Below are positions 11,210-22,976 of a stretch of DNA of 64,000 nt, piece after piece (within the stretch, counting starts at the first letter, position 1; every line of letters begins with the position of its first letter). The position numbers and the translations under genes were made by a program. A model generated the notes under the pieces. The model was not told the origin of the DNA. It saw only the letters and a program-made list of their open reading frames with translations, and ran no database searches. This stretch comes from Oncomelania hupensis (taxonomy: Eukaryota; Mollusca; Gastropoda; Littorinimorpha; Pomatiopsidae): contig CM072522.1 of assembly GCA_036898135.1 (NCBI GenBank), forward strand, positions 248,001 to 312,000, given 5' to 3'.

Positions 11210-13136
11210 GGGGACAGTTATGGCCAGGCTATGGAAAACACAACATGATCGCCACCTTCAACTCAGCTGTGACAGATGGCAAGCACCGCCCAAAGAAGAA
11301 ACCGTGGATCACACCTGAACTTTTGAATCTGTGTGAAAAACGAAGAGAGATGAAAAATAAAAAGAACACATCACAGGAAGCTGATGCCTACCGAAAAATC
11401 AACAATGACATCCGAAAAGGCTATATAGAGGATCAAAGCCAGGAAATAGACAACAGTCTGAACAAGAACAACAGCCTACCAGACTATGAAGCGGCTGACA
11501 AGAGTTAAACAGCCCAAGCTATCCACGATCCAAAGCAAGTCTGGCATATGCCTTACAGAAGAACAAGAAGTCTTGGATAGATGGACAGAGTACTGCTCTG
11601 ACCTTTACAAACCACACATCAAACGGAGACCCATCAGTTCTAGCATGTCCCCAGAATAGAGAAGAAGAAGAAATCTTCCCAAAATTCTCCGAGATTAAGT
11701 TGAGGCAGCAGTGCATTCGCTGAAGAAGTGGAAGTCAGCGGGAATGAACTACATACCCGCAGAATTCTTTCAAGCAGGAGGAGAATCGATGAATGATGCC
11801 TTCACCATTATTTGTAACAAAATCTGGCAGAGTATGTAGTGGCCTACACCATGGACCCAGTCGCTTGTCATCACTCTTCCCAAAAAGGGTAAATCTTCAA
11901 AAGTGTGAAAATTATCACGCCATCAGCCTCATCAGCCATCCCAGCAAGGTCCCCCTGAAAATAATATTCAACAGATTGAAACCCCAAGATGAAGAAATCA
12001 TATCTGAAGAACAAGCAGGATTCAGGGCAAGGCGAAGTACCACTGAACACATTTTCAACCTCAGAATAATCTGCAAGAACTACATAGAGCACCAACAACA
12101 TCTACATGTATATCATGTGTTTGTAGACTTCAAGAAAGCGTTTGACCAAGTCTGGCATGCAGCTCTTTGGGCAACCAATAGAGTGTATATCAGCCATAAC
12201 ATTACTGAAGTTATCAAAAGCCTGTATGACAAGGCTACCAGTGCAGTCCTCCACAACAGCGCGATCGGGAACTTATTCAGAACAACAATTATTGTTCGTC
12301 AAGGATGCCTCCTCTCTCCAACACTCTTTAACAGCTTACTAGAGCGCATCATGCCAGATGCATTTGCAGATCACAAAGGCACAGTATGCATAGGGGGGTA
12401 GAGCAATCCCCGTTTTGCGGATGACATTGATGGATTGGCAGGAGAGGAACAATAAATTGAACAGCTGGTACAGAGGCTTGACACCACCTCCAGAGCCTAT
12501 GGAATGGAAATAAGTGCAGAGAAGACCAATATGATGACCACAAACCCCAATGGGTCTGGACAGGAAGTCCTCTCCAGGATCGCACAAACAACTGCTACTC
12601 TGACAAGGTTGAAGCCCATTTGGAAAGACAGGACCATCAGTTTACATTCCAAGGTAAGGCTGCTGCGCTCCCTTGTCATCTCCATCTTCCTTTACGCTTT
12701 CGAAACATGGACCCTCACAGAAAATTCACAACGAAGAACACAGAGAATGGAGATGAGGTGCCACAGATGAAGACTTCTGGGCATTTCCTATACCCAGCAC
12801 ATCACCAACAACGACATTCGACAGACTTCACAAGCCATTGGACAACACGATGACCTGCTCACAGTGGTGAAGAAACGGAAACTCCGATGGCATGGCCACG
12901 TCACCATAGCATCAGGTCTTGCAAAGATCATCCTTTCAAGGCACGGTGCAAAGAGGCAGAAGAAGAGGGAGACAGAAAAAGAGGTGGGAGGACAACATTC
13001 GAAAATGGACTGGCTTGACACTGAGCGATGCCGTGAGTGTTGCTGAGGACAGAGAAAGGTGGAGTACATGTACGCTGGTTAAACGACAATCTGTTTTGCC
13101 CCTACGACCTTCGAGTTACGGGATAGGATAGGATAT
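11210..13136 (+). mobile_element. RTE-like LINE copy, broken
   Basis: Plus-strand copy with the linker region (KKPWITPELLNLCEKRREMK at about 11295), RT core (VDFKKAFDQVWHAALWATN at about 12125-12180), RQGCLLSPTLFN at about 12300, an altered FADDID motif at about 12415 and the RGR..KRWEDN tail at about 12960-13000. It ends in GGATAGGATAGGATA near 13136. Frameshifts and stops break it into pieces, so it is a pseudogene. No endonuclease domain was recognised, so the copy is 5'-truncated. The clade (RTE or RTE-X) is a judgement from the RT motif wording and tandem-repeat tail. Confidence 0.75.
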
Positions 13137-13426
13137 AAATGTCAAATCAACATAGTCATTTAATAACTGAAGACTTAAGTAAATTTTTAGTCACATGAGA
13201 GTAGGCCATATGTCATGTTGCCTGGTCCTTCCTAAGATGAAATAAATAGCACAAGTATCTCAAAAGCGCATGATTGAAAGAAATGAAGCTCTCAATAGCC
13301 TATGTCGAATAGTTGCCAAGCCCCGTATAATAGACACTAAAAAGGAAGTTGAAATGGCATATTCATGCATATCCATGAATCAGGGCAGAGTCAATGGAGT
13401 GTATATTTATTAGCGATCAGTATTAA

Positions 13427-13904
13427 AAAGAGGGAGACAGAGAAAGAGGTGGGAAGACAACATTTGAGAATGGACTGGCTTGACACAGCAGATCTCCAAC
13501 GAAGAATACAAAGCATGGAGATGAGGTGCTACAGAAGACTTCTGTGCATTTCCTATACCCAACACATCACCAACGTTGAAGTCCGACAGACCATCACACA
13601 AGCCATTGGACAACACGATGACCTGCTCACAGTGGTGAAGAAACGGAAACTCCGATGGTATGGCCACGTCACCAGATCATCAGGCCTTGCAAAGACCATT
13701 CTGCAAGGCACAGTGCAAGGAGGTAGAAGAAGGGGGAGACCGAAAAAGAGGTGGGAGGACAACATTCGAGAATGGACTGGTTTGACACTGAGCGAAGCCA
13801 TGAGGGCTGCTGAGGACAGAGAAAGATGGAGTATGCTGGTTAAGCGATCATCTGTGGTGCCCCTACGACCTTCGGGTTATGGGACAGGATAGGATAGGAT
13901 AGGA
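13427..13904 (+). mobile_element. Rearranged RTE-like 3' fragment
   Basis: A short 3'-end segment (RETEKEVGRQHLRMDWLDT) joins directly to a more upstream segment (ADLQRRIQSMEMRCYRRLL). The sequence then runs normally to the end and (GGATA)n at about 13888-13904. The open frame ends GYGTG, as in the other copies. Confidence 0.75.
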
Positions 13905-14022
13905 CACTGAGTGAAGCCATGAGGGCTGCTGAGGACAGAGAAAGAAGGAGTATGCTGGTTAAACTATCAGCTGTGATGCCCCAGCGACTTTCGAGTTACG
14001 GGATAGGATAGGAAAGGATAGA
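13905..14022 (+). mobile_element. Third RTE-like 3' end in tandem
   Basis: About 115 bp repeating the last coding part of the RTE-like family (ACACTGAGTGAAGCCATGAG ... ACGGGATAGGATAGGA). It directly follows the tail of the previous fragment. Confidence 0.7.
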
Positions 14023-14156
14023 GTATATACACAACGTATGAATATATAAACAAATAGTCACCTCTTAGAATTAGACATGTGATAATTTGTTGCGTCATTT
14101 TGATCTCGACCTTCAGACATACTTTAAAAACACCATATGTGAAAAAAAGGTCAAAC

Positions 14157-14371
14157 CTGTACATGTTGGATGACGACATCAGTCCCTTTCTAAGACCAAT
14201 GAAAACGAACCGTTTCCACGTCCCTTTGTCCCTCAAGTAAGCAAACCAATCCATGTCTTCCTGTGTTCTGAACGTCGCCAGTGTCCCGCCTTGATCTCCA
14301 CATGCTTTTGCTGCTTCTGTCCACTTTATGTCGATGTCTTGAGGCCCTTCGTGTATGTTTATGCATCTGTC
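14157..14371 (-). CDS. Locus B exon: first half of a C-type lectin domain, GRL101-type receptor
   Basis: A 215-bp internal exon. The acceptor is a pyrimidine-rich tract ending TTGCCAG at 14372 and the donor is CAG|GTTTGA at 14157/14156. It starts in phase 0 and ends in phase 2. It encodes DRCINIHEG, then WTEAAKACGDQGGTLATF, then WKRFVFIGLRKG. This is the normal N-half of a C-type lectin-like fold (Cys, WxxA..C, GG.L..). It joins in phase to the CUB/LDLa exon at 17959 (GAG|GAC). Its phase-2 end fits the start of the lectin second-half exon at 38699 exactly, although that exon lies upstream of it. The next exon of locus B is not in the window. The predicted role is extracellular ligand or glycan recognition. 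Confidence 0.75.
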
Positions 14372-15019
14372 CTGGCAACAGAAATTTACTTCATGTAAGT
14401 GTATCATGTTAACATGAAAATAATATATTTTCCTAATAAACTGATTAATACACAACAAGGGCGAATCTACTGCAGTGGGAGGAGGAGTTGGGGGCAGGGT
14501 TTACGGACCCCACCTCCCGCCCCACCACTTACCCACCCTTTCTTAAAAAAAGTAATAAATTTTAAAAAATAACACACAAAAAAAAAGATTTAAAAAAACT
14601 GAAGAAAACAATAATAAAGGTATTAAAACACCTACAAATAAATGAAATAAACGTTTTTGGTCTGTAGAAAGGGAAATAATGGGCACTTCATTACAGACAT
14701 CTATAATTACTCCCTTTCCCCTATAATTAGCCTTTGTTCAGTGCCTCACTCCCACTATGATAACAACTGTGCGGTTGACTGCATCTGTTGCAAATGTGAT
14801 GGTTATACAGTTTGTTGCTGTTGTTGTTGTTTTTTTAAAGAAACTTACATAAGGGCATTATAAAGAAAGTGACTTGAACTCATACACATTTCACTTTGTT
14901 AAAGGGCAAGATGTATCATACAAGTCCGTACAATGAACGCCCATGTAGTCAAACAAACTGTTTGTGATTGTGAGGATGAATGCGTATTCTTGACGCGATC
15001 GATTAACTATGGGTTGTAC

Positions 15020-15345
15020 AAAAACGAAATGTCTGTAACACAGCGTCAGGGAGTTATAACATGTATTCCAAAGGAAGGTTAAGATAAAGCTTTTGTTAAA
15101 ACTGGAAGCCTATTACTCTTCTAAATAGTGTTTATAAATTAGATTCCTCTTGTATTGCAAACCGTATACAAATAGTTTTACCACACATTATTGGTGACCA
15201 ACAAACAGTTTTTTTTCAAAGGAAGGTGTATGGGTGATAACATCCGTTTATTATACGATTCTATTGCTTATTGTAATAATAATAAAGTGCCTGGTATGAT
15301 TTTGATGGCTGATCAAGAGAAAGCTTTGTGGTGGGCATGGCTGTT
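15020..15345 (+). pseudogene. RT fragment of an L1/Tx1-like LINE in the locus B intron
   Basis: A plus-strand reading with at least two frameshifts gives KNEMSVTQRQGVITCIPKEG, NWKPITLLNSVYKLDSSCIA, then GRCMGDNIRLLYDS and PGMILMADQEKA. This matches the start of the L1-type RT domain (TQKQG.ITCIPK, NWRPITLLN.VYK, GR.IGEN.RL). One frameshift lies in the T-run at about 15209. It is a short, dead fragment. Confidence 0.65.
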
Positions 15346-15967
15346 CATAAGTGGGACGATCAGGCTATGGCTAAAATGTGATAACGACTATGCGGTTGAC
15401 ATTGTGATGGCTATGAAGTTTAGAGTTAGGATTAGTTCTATTTTTATTTTTATATAAATTCTATTTAGGATTTTTGGAATCAATTACAACTGACGGACAC
15501 AAAATGCCCTACACTTATGTTTGACGATGTTGTCAAGACCTTAACTCTAACATTTTTTGAAAGCCACAATGTTCTTAAATCTATTAAGAGATAACTACAC
15601 GTTTGTGGAGGATAGCTTTTATTCTATTAAACCACCCGTGGTAATCTGCATACGATAGTTGACTTTGGTTAAACCAGAAAATCCTGATGACTGTTTGACT
15701 ATGTAGGTTTCTTCTGCTTACATCGAAGTGTTAAAAATGGCAGATTGAAACAAATCTTATAATGTTATTTTAACAAAGGTTCTAGATGGACAGAAGGAAC
15801 TTTAGAATCGCTAGAACTACACATTAAAAGTACAAACCGATTCAGGGAAAGACTTATATCGCTCTGTCTAAAGACATTTCAGACAAGAGGGAATTATTAA
15901 CAACACAGACATGTGTTGTATGCGGTGCGTATTAGCTAAACTATTTCTGTTAACTTCCAATGCTCAT

Positions 15968-16018
15968 CCAGAGAGAGAGAGAGAGAGAGAGTGGGGGGGG
16001 GGAGGGAGAGAGAGAGAA
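15968..16018. repeat. (GA)n / G-rich simple repeat
   Basis: Purine-rich run of GA units interrupted by a G8 tract. Confidence 0.9.
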
Positions 16019-16149
16019 ATTTACCTTTACCAGACAATTTTAAAGGTATTTAGAATGGTGCAATTCTATGTCTAAAACAATGTTTTCCTTTGTTAGTACG
16101 ACAGTGCTGGATAAGAATTGTGTCTTCTGAGTTTCTACATTATATCCAG

Positions 16150-16985
16150 CATGAAACTTTAAAAAAATGTATTAGCATTAACTTTGTCAGTGTTATTTAC
16201 TATTTTGTATGTTTGTATAAGATCACCTCTAACTCTTCTAAATTTTAAACTTATAAGGCCTAGTTTCTTTAATCTTTTTCCGTAAGGCAAATTTTTCAGG
16301 GATTTTTCCAATTTTGTTGCTCTTCGCTGCACTTTTTCAATCACCGACGATTGTCTTTTCAAGAGCGGTGACCATACAGCATTTGCATATTCCAAATGAG
16401 GTCGTACAAGTGTCCTATATAGACATGTTAGTGTATTTTTATTAAGGCAGGTGAAAGATCTCCAGATAATCCCCAGCAATTTATTTGCCATTGCAATTGC
16501 AGTATTAATAAGTTTATCAAATTTTAACTCTTTAACCAAAAGTGATCCCCACATCCTTCTCTTCAGTGCAGCTGTCCATTGACACTCTGTCTGTCAGCAG
16601 TCATATAATATTCATGGCAAGGAGTTTTCCTAACAAACTTTAGTACCTTGCATTTGGAAGTATTAAATTGAAGTTGCAACTTATTAGACCATTTACCATG
16701 ATTATCTATATCAAACCGTAGCTTAGAACTCTCACTTAACAAGTTATATAGTTTTGTGTCATCAACAAAAATTTTACAACTGCTGGACACCTCATCTGGC
16801 AAATTATTTATTAAAAATGTAAATAAAACAGGACCCAAAATGCTACCTTGAGGTATACCACTTAACACAGGAGCTTCTGAAGAGAAACTGTCACCAACTC
16901 TCATCCGCTGGTTTCTCTCTGACAAAAAGTTCCCAATCCATTGGCACACCTTTCCAGTGATACCATTGGTGTAGCTAGCAAAAGA
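16150..16985 (-). pseudogene. CR1/Jockey-type LINE RT fragment
   Basis: The minus strand has GIPQGSILGPVLFTFLINNLPD (about 16870-16800), FVDDTKLYNLL in place of the usual F/YADDT, and after a frameshift or stop near 16560 the downstream part RPHLEYANAVWSPLLKRQ. The motif set is typical of CR1/Jockey RT. Two frames are needed and the catalytic ADD motif is altered, so it is inactive. Confidence 0.75.
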
Positions 16986-17341
16986 TTATATTCCTGGGAT
17001 TATGTAAGCTCAGCCTAATTGCTTGAAGAAGGAGAAGAAGGCTTTTTTTAAGCACCGGCGGTTATAAAATGCAGAAAGCACACAAAAACCCATCTGATCA
17101 GCACGAAGGTTTGGAGTCTAATGTGGAATATTTAGCCGTTGCTATATACAATGACGCGGCAGTAGCGTCGCTAGGTACGGTAAAGTTCTGTTCTAAAAAT
17201 GTGAGTATCTTCCGGGTGGGCGTTCCCATAGCACAAACCGAAAATGAATAATGCTAAATTACTGCAGTATTTTTCTGACTTAATTTAAGGTTTAAGAAGA
17301 TGTTTGGAAAGGGAAGTGTTGATTATTAGAAATATTAAATA

Positions 17342-17785
17342 TAGGGAGGCACTGTGGTCTAATGGTAGTGCTTCGGCTTGTGGATCTGAAGGTCCCGGGT
17401 TCGAGCCCTGGCCGGGCCATTGTGTTGTGTCCCTGGGAAAGACACTTTACTCCTGTTTTCCTACTCCTTCGGATGAGAGTATAAACCGAGGTCTAGTCTG
17501 TGTCGCATACATTCCATCATAACGGACTTTAAAGATCCTGACGCTCATGTCCTAGACGGGTGAGTGCCGGTAACAAGAACACACCCAGCATGCATTTGGT
17601 CCTTCTCCCCCATCCATGGCTGCCCAGGATTGTGCTCAGTTGTTCGGGCGTCAGACCATGCGCCCAAAGGCTGCGGGTGGGCGTCTCGGGCGGCTAGATT
17701 CTGTATCGGCCAGCGCCTTGAGCAGCTCTTGAGCTGGAAAGGCGCTATATAAGAACGATAAAATAAAATAAAATAAATAAATACT
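17342..17785 (+). repeat. tRNA-derived SINE, copy 1
   Basis: The tRNA-like head has an A-box-like TGGTCTAATGG and a B-box GGTTCGAGCCC. A unique body follows (CCTTCGGATGAGAGTATAAA), then a GGCGCTATATAAGAAC tail and (AAATA)n. The second copy at 26523 is near-identical over the body. The A and B boxes make it a pol III transcript. It does not fold as a complete tRNA gene. Confidence 0.85.
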
Positions 17786-17958
17786 TAAATTCCACCATTT
17801 TGTTCTTCTAAATTCCACCATTTTGTTCTTCTCTTTTCTTAAGAAGGTGCACTAAAAAGGCACTGTTAATGATAAAATGTTATGAGTCCTGATGGGTTGA
17901 TGCTGAACAACCAAATCCTCATTCTCTCAAATGCTCTACTGTAACAACATTAAGTTAC

Positions 17959-19001
17959 CTCAATGTGTAGAGATTCCGGTCTGCATTGATAACTGGTGTA
18001 AGGACAGTCTTCTGTCTCGTCCTCCCCTCCCTGGCACTCCTGTCTTAAGTTACAGTCCAGGTGTTGCCGGAACGCCTCGTAGTGTCTGGAGCAGTTAAAC
18101 TGACCACTGGGCAGTTGAGAGATTGACTCGTTGAGTTTGTGGTATGAATAATACATTAAAATGCCGCTAGACGGTGTGCGAATTTCCCAAGATCGAATTT
18201 CGTGGCTTTCAAAATATACGGAAATGGAGGTAATGAACAGTGTTGCCATAATGTGTTGTTCCCCACATTTCTGCCAGAGTGCTGTAGCTGTACCGTCAAT
18301 GTCAATAGTTCTCAATTCCATAAAGTCGTCATAACAAGACCATTTTCTGTAAAATGTGTACACTTGAAATCTACGAAAACTGATCATCAGAACAGAATTT
18401 TCTGGAAGCTGAAGTGTGTGAGATAGCTGTAGTCCTACTGGGTAGTCAAGGTTATCCTGAAATCCAGGCAGGGTTAGGAAGCCAGAGGTGAGTGATTCAT
18501 TCAATTGGATAAAAGATCCATATAATTGGTTGTCTTGAAGTGCCTCAAAATACACCCAGAAGTCTTCAGGAATTTGACTGTCTTCGATTAAAACATACAG
18601 TGTGTTACCAGGGACTATAATTAGAGGCAACCGGTCTTCAGTCACCATGCCTGGAACGAACAATTCCATTCGATTGCGAGGAGTGCAAAACATTAAACCT
18701 TTTTCATTTAAAAATGTCAAAGATATGTTTGAACGATAGCTGAATGAATTAACGTCGTTCAGTCTCACTACAGTTGAACCGTTGCATGGTCTCTTATTCT
18801 CTACTCCAACAAACTGTCCATAAGCCTTGAGATGAAGGTTCTGTGGAACAGTGATCTGGAAGAGGCATGTACTAAATCTGCCGTTTATTATGTTTTTGTT
18901 GATGAAGGCTTTGACAATGCCTTCTGTTCCGTTGATTTGAATTGCCAACTTCTCTACGTTGCAATCGTTGATATCCACGTAATACACAGGTGTAGCAGCA
19001 T
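17959..19001 (-). CDS. Locus B exon: two CUB-like domains and an LDLa module, GRL101-type receptor ectodomain
   Basis: A 1,043-bp exon. The donor is strong (TTGAG|GTAACTT at 17959/17958, phase 0). The acceptor after AAAACAG at 19002 is weaker, so the 5' edge is less certain. It encodes a cysteine-bearing beta-rich region (CLFQITVPQNLHLKAYG, a CUB-like half motif) and then a clearer CUB domain (LTLPGFQDNLDYPVG ... CYDDFMELR ... LWQKCG ... VYFESHE). An LDLa module follows (FNCSRHYEAFR...CQGGEDETEDC). It continues in phase into the lectin exon at 14371. No signal peptide is in this exon, so at least one upstream exon should lie between 19001 and locus A's stop at 20115; I could not identify it. 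The likely role is the extracellular part of a 7TM receptor like the one in locus A. Confidence 0.75.
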
Positions 19002-19039
19002 CTGTTTTGGCATATATCAAACAACTTTTATATAGTTTT

Positions 19040-19335
19040 TCTCCAGCTCATAAGCTGCTCAAGGAGGTGGTCGATACAAAATCTAACTCAAGCCGACTGA
19101 GGCGGCCACCTGCAACCTTTGGGTGCATAGTCTGACGCCAAGACGACTGAGCACAATCCTGGGCAATTGGCGATGGGGAGAAGGGACCTAATGTGTGCTG
19201 GGTGTATTTGTGTAGCCAGCACTCACACGTCTAGGACTTGAGCGTCAGGATTTTTAAAGTCCATGCGAAGTAATGCGTGCCTGCACATAATACATCTCGG
19301 TTTAAACTCTCATCCGAAGGAGTAAAGGACAACCT
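19040..19335 (-). repeat. Diverged SINE body, minus strand
   Basis: The reverse complement matches the SINE body of 17342 and 26523: CCTTCGGATGAGAGTTTAAACCGAG, GACGCTCAAGTCCTAGACG and the GGGTGGCC part. The tRNA-like head is missing. It lies between the two receptor loci. Confidence 0.65.
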
Positions 19336-19811
19336 ACATTAGATAACACAGAAACAACCGACAACCAAATGTACTGCTGAGTTTGCAAATAGTGTAATTA
19401 TAATAGGTATATTGTGTAAGTGTTGCTTCGTCCGCCTAAATTGTCAAAATTACCACTATATGGTTTGGCAGTGAGCGATGTGCGCGCTTAATTAGAGGAT
19501 GCAAGCAAATAAAACCGCTGTACAGGTTGAATTGGTCAGTCACAGAGAAGTACTTGTAAAGATAGATACTTTAGTGCTAGCAGTTTTCGAGAGTGGATTG
19601 TGCGGGCGTAGTCTGTCTATTTGACGCATATCTCAAACAATGTGTCATCCGATTTTCCAGTCATCCTGGAGCCGATGTCTTGAGAGAAGAGGAGAGCTGC
19701 ATGCACAACTGTGACCATTCGGTCCTGTCTTGTTCTGTATTGTGTCGTCTTGTCTGGACCAAGAATAATCACCGGTAGTGTAGGCACCTGCAGACGATCC
19801 CTAGGTTGCCA

Positions 19812-20022
<211 letters not shown>

Positions 20023-20114
20023 AGACTAACAAGGGAACAAACTATATATGTATATATTCGTGCTAGACTAATCCATACACCATGAGTTAACATAGTACTA
20101 TTCATTGGCATGCT

Positions 20115-22212
20115 CTAGACCTGCTGTAGCATCAATTCAGAGACAAAAGTTGCAGGTGCACGCGATTTCGTTTTTAATGCAGTGCTCTTTACAGTTGATG
20201 TCAACATTTGCTCCATTCTTTGTGCCAGCCGCTGTCGCTGTTTTTCTTGAACAATGGCATAGATGTACAACAAAGGATTGAGTGCAGAGTTGAAGGACAG
20301 CATGAAGACGTACAGCAAGACAAAGATCTGGCCTGGGATGTGTACTAGAAATAACGTGGCCATGTACAAGGTACCAAGTGCCAGCCAGCACAGACAGTCC
20401 GTTATCACCACAGTAGTTATGCGTTCTAAAGTGGTTGCCTTGGTTGATGCTGACTTCACATTAATGTCTGAACTTGACAAACGTCGTATGGACCTCTTGA
20501 TCAACACTTGAAAAACAGCGATTATGACACATAGAGCGCCGTTGACGATTATTGTATCAGCGAGATAACACACAGTTTCAGGTAAAGTGACAGGCAGTGG
20601 GACACAGAGACCAGACACATCACTGAAGTTCCACAAGGACACACATGGTATGAGAGACACGGCAGCAAAGACGACTCCCATGGTCCACGCTACAATTACT
20701 GCCCACAGCGCTGACCTGCCAGTGAAACGGAATATACTAGCAGGATGTACATACATCATGAATTGATCTAACGTGATGAGACAAATGATGAATGTTGCCA
20801 CTTCACTGGAAAGTAGCGACAAGTATCCTGCTAACTTGCACATTACACTGTTCTTCCACTTGTTTTCAAACTCAAAGTAATCAGCTCTGTACACCACGTC
20901 TGCTAAACAAACGACAAGGACGTACACTCCCATTAGCATGTTAGAGATGCATAAATTAGGATGAAATACACTGTAAACTTGAATCTCGTTTTCCACTTTA
21001 GCCGAACATAATCTGAAAAGTATGCAAGTGTTGCTCAAAGCACAAAACAGTCCAGTAGACCACAGAAATACCTTATGGAACGTAACTTGCACGAGGTGAT
21101 CACATGACGATATTTCGTCCTCAATACTATAACAGTGTTCCTGATTAAATCCAGCTGGAAGCATAGCTTTACAACACAACTGGTAGTTGTCAGCGTACAC
21201 ATAGGACAAGTGTTCAAGCTTCCTGAATAAGTCCTTTGGAAATTGTTGAATTTTGCATCCTCGTACATCAAAAATCTCTAGATTGAGTAAGTCTAAAAAC
21301 CCACGCATAGAAATGTGTATTACGTTTGAAAATGAAAAGTTAAGGTATGTCAAGTTTGTGAGAGTCGCTAAAGAGGTGCTGTCGAATGTTTCCATTAAAT
21401 TATAGGAGGCATCAAGACCAACGAGCGAAGCATGAATGATTTCCACTGTTTTTCTCTGTATTGAAATTAGCGGATTTCCCCTTATAGTGAGAAAGTATAA
21501 ATTAGGTAACAAACGTAGATTGTCAACATACAGTGATGACATTTCATTGTTGGCCAAGTCAAGTCGCTGTAAATTATGAAGCTCTATCTCAGGCCATGTT
21601 TTTAGCCCACAAGCAGCTAGGCTGAGATAAACCAGGTAAAAGTTGTCTGCAACATCCTCAGGAACCATGAAAGACCCTGTAGCGTCCAGGTATCTGAGCT
21701 CTGGATAGTGACTGGCAGGAAAAGGCTGGTGACACACGAAAGCCAGACCCTGACAGTGACAGGCAGAAGGACAGCTGGCGTTACACAGCAACTCATCGTC
21801 CCGCTCTGGACACTGAGGCCAGCCGTCACACAGGTGGTTGCCATGGAGACACACGTCAGACGCCCTGCATCGGTAGTAACCTGGGCATGCCATATCATCG
21901 CAGTTGACCTCGTCCTCACCACCTGGGCAGTCCTTGACCCCGTTACACCTGAGATAGACAGGCATGCAGTACACATCCTTACCAGGGCAGCGAAAGTGGG
22001 TCTGTGGACATGTGGAGTCAGAAGGATCCATGGCTTGCTCTGTAAAGTTCCCACGGCCATCCATCTGTATAATCACTGGAGGTTGTTTTCTAAAGAATCC
22101 ATTTTCCACATAGTGGCCGTGTTCAATACAGTGTAACTCATCACTTCCATCAAGGCAGTCGTCCTTGACGTCACAAACAGCTTCTGGTAACACGTACTGG
22201 CCTGACGAGCAC
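20115..22212 (-). CDS. Locus A last exon: LDLa x3, leucine-rich repeats and 7TM region, GRL101-type receptor
   Basis: A single 2,098-bp terminal exon. The acceptor TTGTTCCAG is at 22213; the phase fits the donor at 38109; the stop TAG is at 20115. Residues below count from 22235. LDLa modules are at 9-36, 76-112 and 117-151, each ending in an acidic DGSDE-like calcium box. A leucine-rich-repeat N-cap (CPSACHCQG) is at 155. LRRs run about 180-350. A hinge with paired Cys (YQLCCKAMLP) is at 351-360. Seven hydrophobic helices lie at about 388-410, 426-448, 466-490, 510-531, 552-578, 606-630 and 636-659. TM7 has NPLLY (653-657). The TM3 end reads LDQF where DRY/DRF is usual. The layout is that of LGR receptors with LDLa modules (GRL101, relaxin receptors). 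It should be a plasma-membrane G-protein-coupled receptor; ligand unknown. Confidence 0.9.
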
Positions 22213-22499
22213 CTGGAACAATGCACACGATACAAGATGAGGTATTATCAGATCTTTTAAAGAAGGAAATGTCACATGCGGGCGACATAGTAATCGTACA
22301 TATGAAACATGACACAGTTAGGCATTGTTTATAGGGTCCAGCGGCCTGTAAAGAGCCGAATCAGGATCACAACTTGGTTGAAAGAGGACTCACCCCTGAT
22401 CTGTATAAAAGATCTACTGAAACAACTGTAATGATAACACTGAAGGCACTCCACCAGCCGGTCACTTTACAATAATGGCATCCCATGCAGGGAATGCTG

Positions 22500-22790
22500 A
22501 GGTTGTACTTTAATTTATCAAACGGAGTATAGATGTAGGTTAAAGGTTTAATGATATATGGAAGAGACTATTTTTAATGAACGCATTTAAAGTATAGATG
22601 TCAAGAGACTTTTTATTTTTCATTTGTAATATTAGAAAAGTTACTTCATGTTCTGTTAACCGAGGTATCATAAATGTGGCAGATTCGTGAAGTTTGCTTC
22701 TGCAAAACTGGTTGATCCTATCATATATTGTATCTGTGTTTGTGTTTGCGATATTAGATGTAATAATAGAGTCAGTCAATGAAGTGAAAT
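22500..22790 (-). pseudogene. LINE fragment upstream of the RT core
   Basis: The minus strand encodes IPRLTEHEVTFLILQMKNKKS followed by a diverged GIDTLNAFI-like stretch and, after a frameshift, SLPYIIKPLTYIY. This resembles the N-terminal RT region of non-LTR elements (LT..EV...I..LKNKKS.G.D). It lies in the locus A intron. Confidence 0.5.
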
Positions 22791-22976
22791 ATTAATACAG
22801 ACTACAGAATCTGTATTGACCCCACAAACACCTGCAAGTAACGTTTTAGTGCAGTGTCCATCTGCAAATAAAATCTCAAGCAATAAAACCGCAACAACCT
22901 TAAACTGAAGATAAATAATGATGATGATGATGTTACTTACAGTGATTAAGATCCATCAACAATAACGCTATCACAC

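Noticed and set aside
17342..17420. tRNA gene
   Set aside because: A and B boxes are present, but the acceptor and anticodon stems are irregular, and the unit continues into a repeated SINE body with a second copy at 26523.
19593..19778. Missing first exon of locus B on the minus strand
   Set aside because: An ATG (MVTVVHAALLFSQD) exists, but there is no clear signal peptide and no donor in the required phase.
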